From NCBI RefSeq assembly GCF_027213945.1, contig NZ_JAPWGW010000001.1:744001-808000 (forward strand): a stretch of 64,000 nt of DNA. The letters run 5' to 3'. Positions 53,200-62,689 of this stretch are shown one piece after another. The notes under the pieces were generated by a model. That model was not told the DNA's origin. It made no database searches and worked only from the letters and a program-made list of their open reading frames with translations. Position numbers and translations under genes: made by a program. Source of the stretch: Henriciella marina (GTDB lineage: Bacteria; Pseudomonadota; Alphaproteobacteria; Caulobacterales; Hyphomonadaceae). Numbering within the stretch: the stretch's first letter is position 1; each line of letters begins with the position of its first letter.

Positions 53200-54689
53200 C
53201 TGTCCTTGTCGACGGCTGGATGGTGCGGTGAGTGCACGGTCGTCAGCACCATGAGGCCCAGCACGAAGAGCAGGCCGATCGCGCTCATGCCGACACGCTG
53301 GTCGCCCGACCATTTGGTGAAAAGCTCGACCAGAAGCGGGCCGAGCCAGACCGTCACCGTGCCTGCAATCGCGTAGAGGCCAAAGAACTCCCCAACGCGG
53401 TCACTAGGTGCAAGGTGCACCAGCATGGAGCGGCTAGAGGAGATGCTTGCCGTCGCCGTCACTGCGATGAAGACAGCCGTGCTGAGATAGACGACATCCG
53501 ACAGCGTATTGAAGATGGGGCCATCCCAGATCTCAAATCCCGGCACCAGGCCATACAGAATGGAGTTCGGTGTGATGGAAAGCTGGAAGGCCAGCGTCGC
53601 AATCATGCCTGTGATCTCGATCATAAGCGCCCGTTTCGGCCCAACCAGACCGTCGAGCCAGCCGCCGACAATACCGCCGCCAAAAGCGAAGAAAGAGGCC
53701 AGGATGGCGTAGGCCGACAGCTCAACGACGTTCCATTCAAGATAAAGCCCGATGAACACGCCGCCGAGCGCGAGAAGGGCCTGCATCCCGTCAGCATAAA
53801 GCATCCGGGCGGCAAGATATTTCAGGATTTCCTTATTGTCGGAGGCGTTGCGCATTGTGCGGAAAAGGCCTGCCGCCCCATTCTTCGCGGCATTCATCCA
53901 GTTGGCGCCGCGCGTGCCGCCATCGTCGGAATACATGAAGAAGGGAATGGAGAAGATAACCAGCCAGATGGCGCAGATCGGCCCGACAAGACGCTGATGC
54001 TCACCATTGGCAACATTGATGCCGAAGAGCGGCGCGTCGAAGGGCCAGCCGACAAGCGCAGGCATGGCAAACGACAGTACGATGAACAGCATCAGGATCG
54101 CGCCAGCGAGATTGCCGAGCGCGAGGCCAAGCCCGGAAATCGCTGGCAGGGCGCTGGCGCGGCCATTCACGTTCAGCATCGAATTATGGGTGACTTCTGA
54201 ATAAGTATAGCCAAGCGCCGCAATGACGAGCGCGCTCATGCCCATCCAGATCGGCATGCCGCTTCCATCCGGCTTTACCCACCAGAGTGAAAACGACATC
54301 AAGGCGATCAGGCCTAGAAAGACGACGAGAAGCGGCTTGCGGCGCCCGCCGCGGTCGAGCGCTGCGCCAAGGAAAGGCGCGGTAAATGCAGCAATAAAAC
54401 CGGCATACTTGACCAGCGAGGAGATGGTCGCCTGGCCTTCGGCATTCGCTGCGGCGCGCTGAGCCGGGCCGTCGAGGCCATCGACTGCGCCGCTCGCGAT
54501 CAGGTTTGCGCCGATAATGCCTGCAAAATATGGCGCGAACAGATAGATGATAACGAGGATGTAGTAGGGGTTGCGGGCCCATTCGAAGATCGCCCAGGCA
54601 AAGCCTCGCCTGTCCAGGGCGCCTCCAAGGTCGATCCGTGGTTCAGCGACGAGAGTCTCTGCCGGTGGCGGCGTGGCCTGGCTGCTCAT
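53196..54689 (-). CDS. Atg22/UMF1-type MFS transporter
   Basis: The 497-residue polytopic protein starts with the Atg22-like N-terminal motif FAWAIFEWARNPYYILVIIYLFAPYF, then about 12 membrane spans with a characteristic SEVTHNSMLN and EFFGLYAIAGTVTVWLGPLLVELFT near the end. Atg22-like (UMF1) proteins in bacteria are thought to export amino acids or similar solutes; the substrate is not known. It is the last gene of a run with the phosphatase, AMP nucleosidase and GT-C genes on the minus strand. Confidence 0.88.
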   Translation of the reverse strand: MSSQATPPPAETLVAEPRIDLGGALDRRGFAWAIFEWARNPYYILVIIYLFAPYFAGIIGANLIASGAVDGLDGPAQRAAANAEGQATISSLVKYAGFIAAFTAPFLGAALDRGGRRKPLLVVFLGLIALMSFSLWWVKPDGSGMPIWMGMSALVIAALGYTYSEVTHNSMLNVNGRASALPAISGLGLALGNLAGAILMLFIVLSFAMPALVGWPFDAPLFGINVANGEHQRLVGPICAIWLVIFSIPFFMYSDDGGTRGANWMNAAKNGAAGLFRTMRNASDNKEILKYLAARMLYADGMQALLALGGVFIGLYLEWNVVELSAYAILASFFAFGGGIVGGWLDGLVGPKRALMIEITGMIATLAFQLSITPNSILYGLVPGFEIWDGPIFNTLSDVVYLSTAVFIAVTATASISSSRSMLVHLAPSDRVGEFFGLYAIAGTVTVWLGPLLVELFTKWSGDQRVGMSAIGLLFVLGLMVLTTVHSPHHPAVDKDS

Positions 54690-54793
54690 TCCTCATTCCT
54701 CCCATGGCACCTTTTCGGTGCTCTGGGATCAGCGTCTGCCAAAAACAGGAAGTTGAAAAGTGCCTACGTGCCTATGCCGCCGCGTCAGGCGGT

Positions 54794-55576
54794 CTAGGCC
54801 AGAAGCTTCTCGCGGATGGCTTCACGCTTGGCATCATCAACGCCGAGCGTTGTTAACAGATAGGTATCTATGTCACCTGACTGGTCCTTGATCGCGCCGA
54901 TTGCCGCTTCGAGGAATTCCCGGTCCACGCCCACAAAGGGCTGATACACTGCGTCATCAAAATTCTTCGACAGCATGTCATTGAAATATGCTGCCGCTTC
55001 CGGAAGCCGCTCTTCGACATTTGCCGCAGAATTGGTGAGCTCATAGTCGATGAAGATATCATCCATTGAGACACCGAGGGCGTGATGGGTCAGCGCGCAC
55101 AGGATGCCGGTCCGGTCCTTGCCGGCGGCACAGTTCACGAGCGCGGCCTTGTCATCGTCCAGATTGGCGAGATGGTCGAACCATGCCGTATAGGTATCTA
55201 CCAGCGCAGGCCGGTAAGGTGCGTTGACGTAATAGTCGCGCATCCAGCCGCGCGAACTGTCGGCATCAATGGCAACCTGGCGCAGGAAATTGACGTGCGG
55301 CGCATCTGTCTCGCGGCCAAGGTCCGAGTATAGACGATGCACACCTTTGACAGGCCACTTGTCGCCGTGGCGCTCGCGCTCATCCGGGCGGCGAAGGTCT
55401 GCCTGCAGCGTGATGTTGAACAGCTCGATCGCGGTCAGGTCGTTAGGGGAGGCTTCACCAAAGTGGCCGGACCGGTAGAGCTTGCCTGATTTGATGCGTG
55501 CGCCATCGACGCCTTCATAGCCGCCAAAATCACGAAAATTCCGTACGCCTTCGAGCGGCTTTACCCGGTCGTCCAT
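54794..55576 (-). CDS. Tyrosine-protein phosphatase, Y_phosphatase3 type
   Basis: The 260-residue protein has the P-loop CxxxKDRTG as NCAAGKDRTGIL (C149, R155) with the typical N-terminal motif GVRNFRDFGGYEG and YRSGHFGEAS. This family dephosphorylates phosphotyrosine or phosphoinositides; several bacterial members act on lipids. It has no signal peptide. It is preceded by amn 70 bp upstream on the same strand. Confidence 0.9.
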   Translation of the reverse strand: MDDRVKPLEGVRNFRDFGGYEGVDGARIKSGKLYRSGHFGEASPNDLTAIELFNITLQADLRRPDERERHGDKWPVKGVHRLYSDLGRETDAPHVNFLRQVAIDADSSRGWMRDYYVNAPYRPALVDTYTAWFDHLANLDDDKAALVNCAAGKDRTGILCALTHHALGVSMDDIFIDYELTNSAANVEERLPEAAAYFNDMLSKNFDDAVYQPFVGVDREFLEAAIGAIKDQSGDIDTYLLTTLGVDDAKREAIREKLLA

Positions 55577-55646
55577 AGTGTCTGCCTTCTGCCATCAATG
55601 CTGTGAGGTGAGCTAGGATGATCGCCCGCAGCCGTCCACCCGCGCC

Positions 55647-57098
55647 CTAGCGGAAAGGTGGCTCGTCGAAGGCGCGCAGTTTGCGAGAGTGCAGCGCGGC
55701 CCCACCATCGCGGGCAAGCCGCTCCAGCGTCTCGATACCGATGCGGATATGCTCGCCGATGGCGCGCTCATAGAAGCGGTTCGCTGCCCCGGGCAGCTTG
55801 ATTTCGCCATGCAGCGGCTTGTCCGACACGCAGAGCAGCACGCCATAAGGGACCCGCAGGCGATAGCCATTCGCGGCGATCGTCGCGCTTTCCATATCGA
55901 TGCCGATGGCGCGGGACTGGTTGAACCGGCGGGCCGTCTCTGTGAAACGAAGCTCCCAGTTGCGGTCATCGGTCGTCACAACAGTGCCTGTCCGAAGGCG
56001 CTTCTTCAGCGCATCGCCCTGCTCGCCCGTTACGTCCGCAGCCGCCTGCTGCAAGGCGATCTGAACTTCGGCAATCGGCGGGATCGGGATGTCTGGTGGC
56101 AGGACGCCGTCGAGGACATGATCATCACGCAAGTAAGCGTGTGCCAGCACATAGTCGCCGATCTGCTGGCTGTGACGTAGGCCGCCGCAGTGGCCGACCA
56201 TCAGCCAGCATTCGGGACGAAGCACCGCCAGGTGATCGGTGATCGTTTTCGCATTGGACGGGCCAACACCAATATTGACCAATGTGATGCCGGTCCGGTC
56301 CTCTGCCATCAGGTGATAGGCTGGCATCTGGAAGCGGCGCCATGGCGCGGCATCGATGGCCGACTTTGCGTCTGGCGTCTTGCCGTCGACGATAAGGCCG
56401 CCGGCGACAGACAGGCCGGTATAACGCGAGCCCTGTTCCAGCTGCTGGACACCCCAGTCACAGAAGGCGTCGACATAACGGTGATAGTTGGTGAACAGCA
56501 CATAGCGCTGCATGTGCTCGACCGGCGTCCCGGTATAGTGCGCGAGGCGCTTCAGCGAATAATCGGTACGCGGACCATCAAACAGCGCAAGCGGGCGGGT
56601 CGAGCCGGGTTCGTAAAGCTCGCCATCCGCCACTTCGTCGCCGATTGCAGACAGGGTCGGCGACGGGAACCAGCGTGCCAGTTCCGCAGGGTTTACCTCA
56701 TCAAGCCCCTGCGCTTCGGCCTGGTCCCAGACATAGGCATAAGGGATTTCAGAGCCGGATGGCTTGACCTCAACCTCGACCGGATAGTCCCGCATCAGGG
56801 GGCGAAGCTGCTCAAGCAAGTAAGGGCGATAATAGTCCGGCCGGGTAATGGTCGACATATAGGTGCCGGGTTCCGACATCTTGCCGAATGCGCGCGAAAT
56901 TGGCGGCGGCGGACCTTCAGGATCATAGCGTATGATCAGCGCGGGGTAGCAGAAGGTTCGCGCGGTGCGCGTCTCTACAGAAGGCGCCTTGCCTTCGTTC
57001 AGATAGGTTTCAAGGCTGGAGGTGAGCGCGTTGACGGCGTTCGAATAGGCGGCCTCAAGCGCATCGACGACTTTTTCGGGCGTATCGAGTTTTGACAT
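55647..57098 (-). CDS. amn: AMP nucleosidase
   Basis: The 483-residue protein has the Amn-specific N-terminal domain followed by the nucleoside phosphorylase-like catalytic domain, with VNIGVGPSNAKTITDHLAVLRPECWLMVGHCGGLR (about 275-310) and AIGIDMESATIAANGYRLRVPYGVLLCVSDKPLHGEIKLPG (about 398-440). It hydrolyses AMP to adenine and ribose 5-phosphate, controlling the purine pool. It follows the GT-C gene by 30 bp. Confidence 0.95.
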   Translation of the reverse strand: MSKLDTPEKVVDALEAAYSNAVNALTSSLETYLNEGKAPSVETRTARTFCYPALIIRYDPEGPPPPISRAFGKMSEPGTYMSTITRPDYYRPYLLEQLRPLMRDYPVEVEVKPSGSEIPYAYVWDQAEAQGLDEVNPAELARWFPSPTLSAIGDEVADGELYEPGSTRPLALFDGPRTDYSLKRLAHYTGTPVEHMQRYVLFTNYHRYVDAFCDWGVQQLEQGSRYTGLSVAGGLIVDGKTPDAKSAIDAAPWRRFQMPAYHLMAEDRTGITLVNIGVGPSNAKTITDHLAVLRPECWLMVGHCGGLRHSQQIGDYVLAHAYLRDDHVLDGVLPPDIPIPPIAEVQIALQQAAADVTGEQGDALKKRLRTGTVVTTDDRNWELRFTETARRFNQSRAIGIDMESATIAANGYRLRVPYGVLLCVSDKPLHGEIKLPGAANRFYERAIGEHIRIGIETLERLARDGGAALHSRKLRAFDEPPFR

Positions 57099-57128
57099 GC
57101 CCTCCGTTGCCGCAAAGCCTCCGCTGCG

Positions 57129-58916
57129 TCAATTGCGGTCGAAGACGATGCTGTAAAGGACAGGGTCGCCGGTTCTGTTATCTTCGGATGTTGTCGGGAC
57201 CAGCCAGTTTGGCAGGTTGCCGCTTTCCAGCGCGGCTGCAAAACCGTTTGGCGCGCGTTCGGCATAGGCGGCCATTTCATTCAGGCCGGGGCAATAGAGA
57301 AGGTGGGTTGCGCCTGAGCGGGACATCTTTTCACGGGCACGCGACACCGGACCGGTATAGATGTTCAGCGTCCGCGCCAGCGCATGAACATTGCGATGGT
57401 AAGGGGCTGCCATTGCATAATGGGGGGTGTGGTAGATCAGCGGCGCACCAAGATCGATCGGCGTAAACACAACCATGCTTGGTGCGGCGGCGACCTGCGC
57501 AAGCGCGGCAGTAGAGGTGCAGTCATAGTCGGCTGTGTGGGTTTCATCTTTCGTCTCGGGCAGGAGAAGGCCTGGCAGGCGCCATCCGGCAGGTGAGGCG
57601 AGCAGGACAACCAGCACAAGGACAAGCGCCGCATGTCCGCCGCGATTTTCCCTCCAGTGATGGAAGACAAAGCCTGTCAGCAGGCCGCCCGCAATAGCTG
57701 CGAAGGCGTGGGACATCATGGCCGCGCGCAGTTGCCAGAGCGAAACTGCGAACCCGAGAAGGCAGAAGGCGAGCAGGAAGCTGCGCGCAAGACGCAGGCC
57801 GTCCGGCGCTCGCAGGAGGCAGACCAGCGCAGCGATGACGCCGGCCAGGCCAAATCCGAAATAGAACACTGCCTGAGTTGCATCGTCGACAAACACTGCG
57901 GCCGCGTTGCGGGCCTCGCCAACGCCTGACAGCCAGCCAGTGCGCACATCATCAAGGACGCCTGCATACGGATTGCCGAGGCAAGACGAATTGATGGCAA
58001 TGAAGGTGGCGAGTGCGACGGCGCCGGCCACGGTTATCAAGGCAAGGCGCAAACGCCACGTGTCCGCAGACGGGGCGGCGGTCGCGATCACGAAAAGCCC
58101 GGCCCCGCCGACCAGAAGAGCGACGAAATGTGACTGGCCATAGGCGTCGCAAACGGCGCGCACGCCCTGGGCCCCCGGCGCATCGAATACGTAAGTAAGT
58201 AGCGCTGCGACCACGAGCGTAGCGCCAAAGATCCGCAGGCGTCCTGCCTCAATCCCGCCGCGCACGATCCAGGCAATGGAGAAGCCCGCAATCAGGAAGG
58301 CGGCCGCGGGCAAGTTCTCGATAGCGACGCTCAGCATGACCGGAACGCAGGCTCCGCCAATAAAGGCGGACCGCGCATTGCGTATGGGTGAAAGAAGTGC
58401 TGCGAACCCGGTCAGCGTCAACGCCAGTCCTAGGCCGTGATGATCGACCCGCCCAGGAAGCAGATTGAACAGGGCGAATGACGTCGCGAGGAAGAACATT
58501 CCGGCCATCTGGCCGCTCAAGGTCGCGCCGAGCCGCTTCAGGCAGATCGCGACCATGGCGAGTATCCAGCCCAGCTGCATCATCGGCCACAGCGTCGCTG
58601 CCACACCTTCTGCCATGCGCGTGCCGATCAGGGGCTGGAGCAGGAAGATGATCGCGGCAATGAAAAGGTCTGGCAGGCGCGACCAGTGCATTTCCCCGCC
58701 CTCAGGCGTCAGAAGGCGCCTTTGGCTGACATCATACCAGCCCCGCTCGCCCGACAGCAGGTCTCGAACCTGCTGCATGCGCATCATGTCATCATTGCCG
58801 CGAAGGTCGCCGCCGAGCGTAGAACCCGCCTGCAGGGCGACGAGGCCAACAGCGACGAGGCCGAAGGCAATCAGCACCCATTTCGACGCTAAGGGGGAGG
58901 GCTTTTCGCTCTGCAT
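57129..58916 (-). CDS. GT-C-fold membrane glycosyltransferase-like protein
   Basis: The 595-residue polytopic protein has a first periplasmic loop with GDLRGNDDMMRMQQVRDLLSGERGWYD (acidic DD as in GT-C enzymes) and a later loop with LPGRVDHHGLGLALTL resembling the oligosaccharyltransferase-like motif. About 12 hydrophobic segments and a C-terminal soluble tail of ~130 residues follow. It likely moves a lipid-linked sugar, perhaps related to the nearby GT2/GtrA pair, which is divergent. The family name is not certain. Confidence 0.65.
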   Translation of the reverse strand: MQSEKPSPLASKWVLIAFGLVAVGLVALQAGSTLGGDLRGNDDMMRMQQVRDLLSGERGWYDVSQRRLLTPEGGEMHWSRLPDLFIAAIIFLLQPLIGTRMAEGVAATLWPMMQLGWILAMVAICLKRLGATLSGQMAGMFFLATSFALFNLLPGRVDHHGLGLALTLTGFAALLSPIRNARSAFIGGACVPVMLSVAIENLPAAAFLIAGFSIAWIVRGGIEAGRLRIFGATLVVAALLTYVFDAPGAQGVRAVCDAYGQSHFVALLVGGAGLFVIATAAPSADTWRLRLALITVAGAVALATFIAINSSCLGNPYAGVLDDVRTGWLSGVGEARNAAAVFVDDATQAVFYFGFGLAGVIAALVCLLRAPDGLRLARSFLLAFCLLGFAVSLWQLRAAMMSHAFAAIAGGLLTGFVFHHWRENRGGHAALVLVLVVLLASPAGWRLPGLLLPETKDETHTADYDCTSTAALAQVAAAPSMVVFTPIDLGAPLIYHTPHYAMAAPYHRNVHALARTLNIYTGPVSRAREKMSRSGATHLLYCPGLNEMAAYAERAPNGFAAALESGNLPNWLVPTTSEDNRTGDPVLYSIVFDRN

Positions 58917-59003
58917 GCGCGCTCATCTTCAGGGCTGGCAGGCGTAACCAGCTGTTCACCTGGCCCTGTTAAACGACGAATGTGGTTACAGAAAGGTGAC
59001 GCG

Positions 59004-59984
59004 ATGAAGCGCGCGGCTGTTGAAACTTTTGATCCTCGTCCAGCCGCTGACCCGGCAGAAGCTCGCATCGCCGTGACGCTGCCCTGCTATAATGAAGCTG
59101 CCACCATCGCACAGGTCATCGAAGATTTTCGCAGTGCGCTTCCCGGCGCCGACATCTATGTTTTCGACAATAATTCCACCGACGCGACGGCGCAGATTGC
59201 GCGTGAAGCTGGCGCGATTGTCCGCACCGAGATCCGGCAGGGCAAGGGTCATGTCGTGCGCCGCATTTTCGCTGATATTGAGGCGGACATCTATGTGATG
59301 GCCGACGGTGACGGTACCTATGATGCCGCGCTCGCGCCGACGTTGGTTGAGCTCATGAAGAAGAACCATGTCGATATGGTTGTCGGCACGCGCGCCAATG
59401 TGACCAAGGATGCAGGCCGCGGCGGCCACGCCTTTGGCAATCGTATCTTCAACATGCTGTTCAACCGGCTTTTCGGGCGCCAGTTCAGCGACATTTTCTC
59501 TGGCTACCGTGTATTTTCCCGCCGCTTCGTGAAATCGTTTCCGGCAGTTTCTGGCGGTTTCGAGATCGAGACCGAAATGTCGGTTCATTCCTGCCAGATC
59601 GGCATTCCGACGCTGGAGCGTCCGACGCCGTATGGCGTACGTCCAGAGGACTCGACGTCGAAGCTCAAGACATTCCGCGATGGTTTCCGCATTCTGGGCA
59701 TGTTCATGGTACTGGCAAAGGAAACGCGTCCGGCAGCTTTCTTTGGCGCAATTGGCCTTGCTCTGACACTGGCCGCGCTCTGTCTCGCAGCGCCGCTTGC
59801 GCTGACCTACTTCCAGACCGGCCTCGTGCCACGTTTCCCGACAGCGGTCCTCTCCATGGGCCTCGTTATTGTTGCGACGGTGACCGCGGTTTGCGGGCTT
59901 ATCCTCGATAGTCTCGCACGCGCGCGCGTCGAGGCGAAACGCTCCGTCTTCCTCAGCTATCCTGCGCCCGAATGGAAGTCCTGA
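59004..59984 (+). CDS. GT2 glycosyltransferase (polyprenyl-phosphate sugar synthase-like)
   Basis: The start at 59004 (MKRAAVETFDPRP) is chosen over an 8-codon upstream ATG. The 326-residue protein has the GT2 core with VTLPCYNEAATIAQV, the DxD-like VMADGDGTYD (about 95-104) and RRFVKSFPAVSGGFEIETEMS, then two C-terminal membrane spans (AAFFGAIGLALTLAALCLAAPLAL and TAVLSMGLVIVATVTAVCGLIL). It resembles dolichyl/undecaprenyl-phosphate glucosyl- or mannosyltransferases that load a sugar on a lipid carrier. The GtrA gene overlaps its end by 13 bp. Confidence 0.92.
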   Translation: MKRAAVETFDPRPAADPAEARIAVTLPCYNEAATIAQVIEDFRSALPGADIYVFDNNSTDATAQIAREAGAIVRTEIRQGKGHVVRRIFADIEADIYVMADGDGTYDAALAPTLVELMKKNHVDMVVGTRANVTKDAGRGGHAFGNRIFNMLFNRLFGRQFSDIFSGYRVFSRRFVKSFPAVSGGFEIETEMSVHSCQIGIPTLERPTPYGVRPEDSTSKLKTFRDGFRILGMFMVLAKETRPAAFFGAIGLALTLAALCLAAPLALTYFQTGLVPRFPTAVLSMGLVIVATVTAVCGLILDSLARARVEAKRSVFLSYPAPEWKS

Positions 59985-60373
59985 TCCATCAGGTTCTGAA
60001 GACCAGAATCGTACGTTTCGTTCTGGTGGGTGGGCTTGGCTTTCTGGCGGATGCCGGCACACTTTTCCTGCTGATTTCAGGCGGCATCGGCCCTTTTGTG
60101 GCGCGTGTCGTCTCCATACTGTTTGCGATGTTCGTGACTTGGCGCCTGAACCGCGCCTTCACATTCGGCGCCAGCAGCGGGAGCCAGATTTCTGAAGCGG
60201 GGCGGTACTTTACCGTGGCGACTAGCGTCGCGACCTTTAACTATCTGCTCTATGCGGGCCTGCTCGTAATGGTGCCGACCTGCCCGCCCGTACTGGCGAC
60301 AGCCATCGCGACAATCGTCTGCACGCTGGTGTCCTTTGCCGGGTATGGAAAGTTCGCTTTCCGCTCCAGCTAA
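59972..60373 (+). CDS. GtrA-family flippase-like protein
   Basis: The 133-residue protein has four membrane spans (RFVLVGGLGFLADAGTLFLLI, FVARVVSILFAMFVTWRLNRAFTF, TVATSVATFNYLLYAGLLV, ATAIATIVCTLVSFAGYGKFAF), the standard GtrA pattern with the NRAFTF and KFAF motifs. GtrA-like proteins help move lipid-linked sugars across the membrane for GT-C transferases. It overlaps the GT2 gene by 13 bp and converges with the small membrane-protein gene (4 bp overlap). Confidence 0.92.
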   Translation: MEVLIHQVLKTRIVRFVLVGGLGFLADAGTLFLLISGGIGPFVARVVSILFAMFVTWRLNRAFTFGASSGSQISEAGRYFTVATSVATFNYLLYAGLLVMVPTCPPVLATAIATIVCTLVSFAGYGKFAFRSS

Positions 60374-60645
60374 AGCCCGCTCGAACCCAATACCAGAAAC
60401 ACGATCCCGTAAATCTGCAGGATCAGGACCCCTAGTCCTGCGCCTAGGGCGAGGAAGAAGCGCGGCCAGCGGTCGCCTTGGCTGAAGGCCAGAAGTCCTG
60501 CGCCCAGCGTTCCGATCAGGGTGGAAAGTGTAAGCGGATCAAGCCTGCCGAGCCCGATCAGGGAATCGAGGGCGTAGATGATGAGAGGGGCGCAGATCAG
60601 GAGGAGGCCTGACAGCATCAAAGGGATGGAAAGTGCCTTTGGCAT
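60370..60645 (-). CDS. Small uncharacterised membrane protein
   Basis: This 91-residue protein has three predicted membrane spans (ALSIPLMLSGLLLICAPLIIYALDSLIG, LTLSTLIGTLGAGLLAF, FFLALGAGLGVLILQIYGIVFLVLG) and no recognised family. It overlaps the convergent GtrA gene by 4 bp. A gene rather than a chance frame is supported by the clean hydrophobic pattern. Confidence 0.55.
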   Translation of the reverse strand: MPKALSIPLMLSGLLLICAPLIIYALDSLIGLGRLDPLTLSTLIGTLGAGLLAFSQGDRWPRFFLALGAGLGVLILQIYGIVFLVLGSSGL

Positions 60646-60708
60646 CGGTGAAAGGCCCCCTGCCTCTTCCGTCTAAAAACATGACGGTCACAGCAGTGCC
60701 AGATTGGT

Positions 60709-61572
60709 CTACTGGGTCAATAGCAGTGCGGGATCCTGGGGCTCTGCCAGCATCTGGCGGGCGAGGATGCAGGTAGAATATTCCTTCTCACCTTCCCGGT
60801 CCGGGTCTGCGAGGTAGGCCGTCAGAGACTGCTCGGCGAGTTCCTCCAGCTCTTCCTCGGTAAAGGCATCCTCCGTGCGCGCCAGAAGGCGCCGCGACTG
60901 GCACCTGACAAAACGAAGATGTGAGATGGGTTTTGCGTCCTCGCCAGCGGTCAGCTGGTGGAGGGCGTTAAGTTGGTCGCTTGATTGCAAGGTCAGCACG
61001 CCGGGCCAGCCGGGACCATCAGGTTGCGCCAGCCAAATGTGCGTTGCTCCCGTCGATGCGCGCTGCCGCGTAAAGCGTATCGCGTGAATTGTCCCACCGC
61101 GAACCCCGAAAGTGTCCACATCTGCCCCGCGATAGGCGAGACGCCTTGTCCACAGCGCGATGGCGCGGTCGCGCAAGGCCCAGGCGACGTCGCTGTTTCC
61201 GGTATGAAGTTCGCCAGCGGCTGCCATGAAAAGGGCGTCGCTATCTCGCATCGCGCCCGCCTTGCGGAAGTGTTGGACGGATACCTCGGAAAGCCCCTCC
61301 CAGCCTGCCGCCATACCGGCAATCTGGTGTGCGCTTGGCACTTCAGGACGGTCCGGACAGCGTGTGATGAAGTCCTCGGTGATACGGCGGATATAGGCGG
61401 GCGTTGCCTCTTCGTCTGGCGCGTCAAGCTTCATCTGCCAGGCGAGCGCGTCGTTAAGGCCACACGCGCGCTCTGCAGGCGTATCGGCGAAAGCATAGCG
61501 GCTGGCACCGCAATACATGGAGACGAGCGATACGATCAGCGCACTGGTGTATCTTCCGATTTTGTCCCGCAT
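60709..61572 (-). CDS. Secreted protein of unknown function
   Basis: The 287-residue protein has a signal peptide-like N-terminus (SALIVSLVSMYCGASRYAFADT, about 9-30). The mature part is mostly helical, with cysteines at SC-type positions (ERACGLND, ITRCPDRP, FVRCQSRR, STCILAR) and a repeat-like GEL/ARE region suggesting tetratricopeptide-like helices (about 110-150). I do not recognise a family. It is the upstream neighbour of the ABC/ZIP zinc region but on the minus strand, with a 151 bp gap to the ZIP gene that holds no gene. Confidence 0.65.
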   Translation of the reverse strand: MRDKIGRYTSALIVSLVSMYCGASRYAFADTPAERACGLNDALAWQMKLDAPDEEATPAYIRRITEDFITRCPDRPEVPSAHQIAGMAAGWEGLSEVSVQHFRKAGAMRDSDALFMAAAGELHTGNSDVAWALRDRAIALWTRRLAYRGADVDTFGVRGGTIHAIRFTRQRASTGATHIWLAQPDGPGWPGVLTLQSSDQLNALHQLTAGEDAKPISHLRFVRCQSRRLLARTEDAFTEEELEELAEQSLTAYLADPDREGEKEYSTCILARQMLAEPQDPALLLTQ

Positions 61573-61723
61573 TCTTCCGCGCTCCGGTAACCTTTTGCTA
61601 ACCGTTGCAAATGTGGTGCCGGAGCGGTGCAGTCATGGTGCAGTGGCGGTGTACTGGCGGTGTTTTTCGACGAGCGGTCCGAATATCGGCAGTGCGCCCG
61701 CGTCAGGCGCAGACCGCGCCCCG

Positions 61724-62545
61724 TTACATCTGCGAGAAGTCGGGCTGGTCAGTTCCGGGCGCATGCCCGTGATCGTGATCGTGGACGGTATCCATATCAT
61801 GATTATGCGCACCGTGGATGGGCGCGAGGAAGATCACCAAAGCTGCGGCAACCCCTGCGCCCACCGCGCCGAGGCCGCGGCCGGGTCTCGTTTCCTTTAG
61901 CGGGGCCATGAGTGGACCCGTCGCAACGAAAAGAAGAAGACCTGCCGACATCGCGAACATCGCGCCGAGCACTTCCGCCTCGAGCATGAACATGATGGGC
62001 GCCGAGACGAGCGCACCTGCAGGCGTCGTGGCGGCGGCGGCCAGAAAGGCGATCCAGAACGCTTTCATATTGCTGACCCCGGCCCGCTTCATGATCGCAA
62101 AGGCGATGACGCCTTCCGGAAACTCATGCAGGATCAGGCCGAGCGAGGCGTAGACGCCTGACTCAAAGCTGCTCGCAAAAGTGACCGCATAGATGATGCC
62201 GTCAATAAAGGAGTGCGAGGCGATGGCGATAATCGGGGTGAGGGCGATGTTCACCGGTTTGCGCCCGGGCCGCTCCGGAAAAAGGAGCGCAACAGCATTG
62301 TGCAGGAGCAGGCCGCCGAAAAAACCCGCGGCGAGCCAGATCGGCGCTTGCTGGGATAGGTGAAAGGCTTCTGGAATGATGTGGAGAAAAGCGAGCGTGG
62401 CGAGCATCCCAGCAGCGGCGAGCCCGAATGTTGAAGCGTTTCTTTCGGTCCATGTGGCGCTACGGGCAACGACGATCAGGCCGATTGTCGTGACGAAGGC
62501 GGCAATCAGTCCAAAGAGCAGGGGCGCTTGCAGATAAGACAGCAT
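61724..62545 (-). CDS. ZIP-family zinc transporter
   Basis: The 273-residue protein has eight membrane spans and the ZIP signatures HSFIDGIIYAV in TM4 (H111, D115) and HEFPEGVIAFAIM in TM5 (H140, E141). The C-terminus has a His-rich tail (HGAHNHDMDTVHDHDHGH, about 244-261) as in metal-buffering loops. It imports zinc (possibly also other divalent metals) across the inner membrane. It is divergent from the DUF2796 gene, with the candidate Zur site between, and its tail parallels that of the ZnuD-like receptor. Confidence 0.92.
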   Translation of the reverse strand: MLSYLQAPLLFGLIAAFVTTIGLIVVARSATWTERNASTFGLAAAGMLATLAFLHIIPEAFHLSQQAPIWLAAGFFGGLLLHNAVALLFPERPGRKPVNIALTPIIAIASHSFIDGIIYAVTFASSFESGVYASLGLILHEFPEGVIAFAIMKRAGVSNMKAFWIAFLAAAATTPAGALVSAPIMFMLEAEVLGAMFAMSAGLLLFVATGPLMAPLKETRPGRGLGAVGAGVAAALVIFLAPIHGAHNHDMDTVHDHDHGHAPGTDQPDFSQM

Positions 62546-62617
62546 AAACCGGGATTGCCTGACTTGCTCTTCATGTTCGCGCGCGGGCGAACTTGCATTG
62601 ATGCACGATTGCTGGTT

Positions 62618-62635
62618 GAGACGTTATAGTATCTC
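62618..62635. promoter_or_regulatory. Candidate Zur box in the ZIP/DUF2796 divergent region
   Basis: GAGACGTTATAGTATCTC holds GTTATAGTAT, close to the alphaproteobacterial Zur-type GTTA-N5-TAAC frame, within a partial 18-bp dyad (6 of 9 pairs). It is 73 bp upstream of the ZIP start and 55 bp upstream of the DUF2796 start, so one regulator could control both. Inferred. Confidence 0.5.
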
Positions 62636-62689
62636 ATTTAAGGATTGCGAGCCCATACACCCGGATAGTGGCGCGCGAAAGGGAGTATC

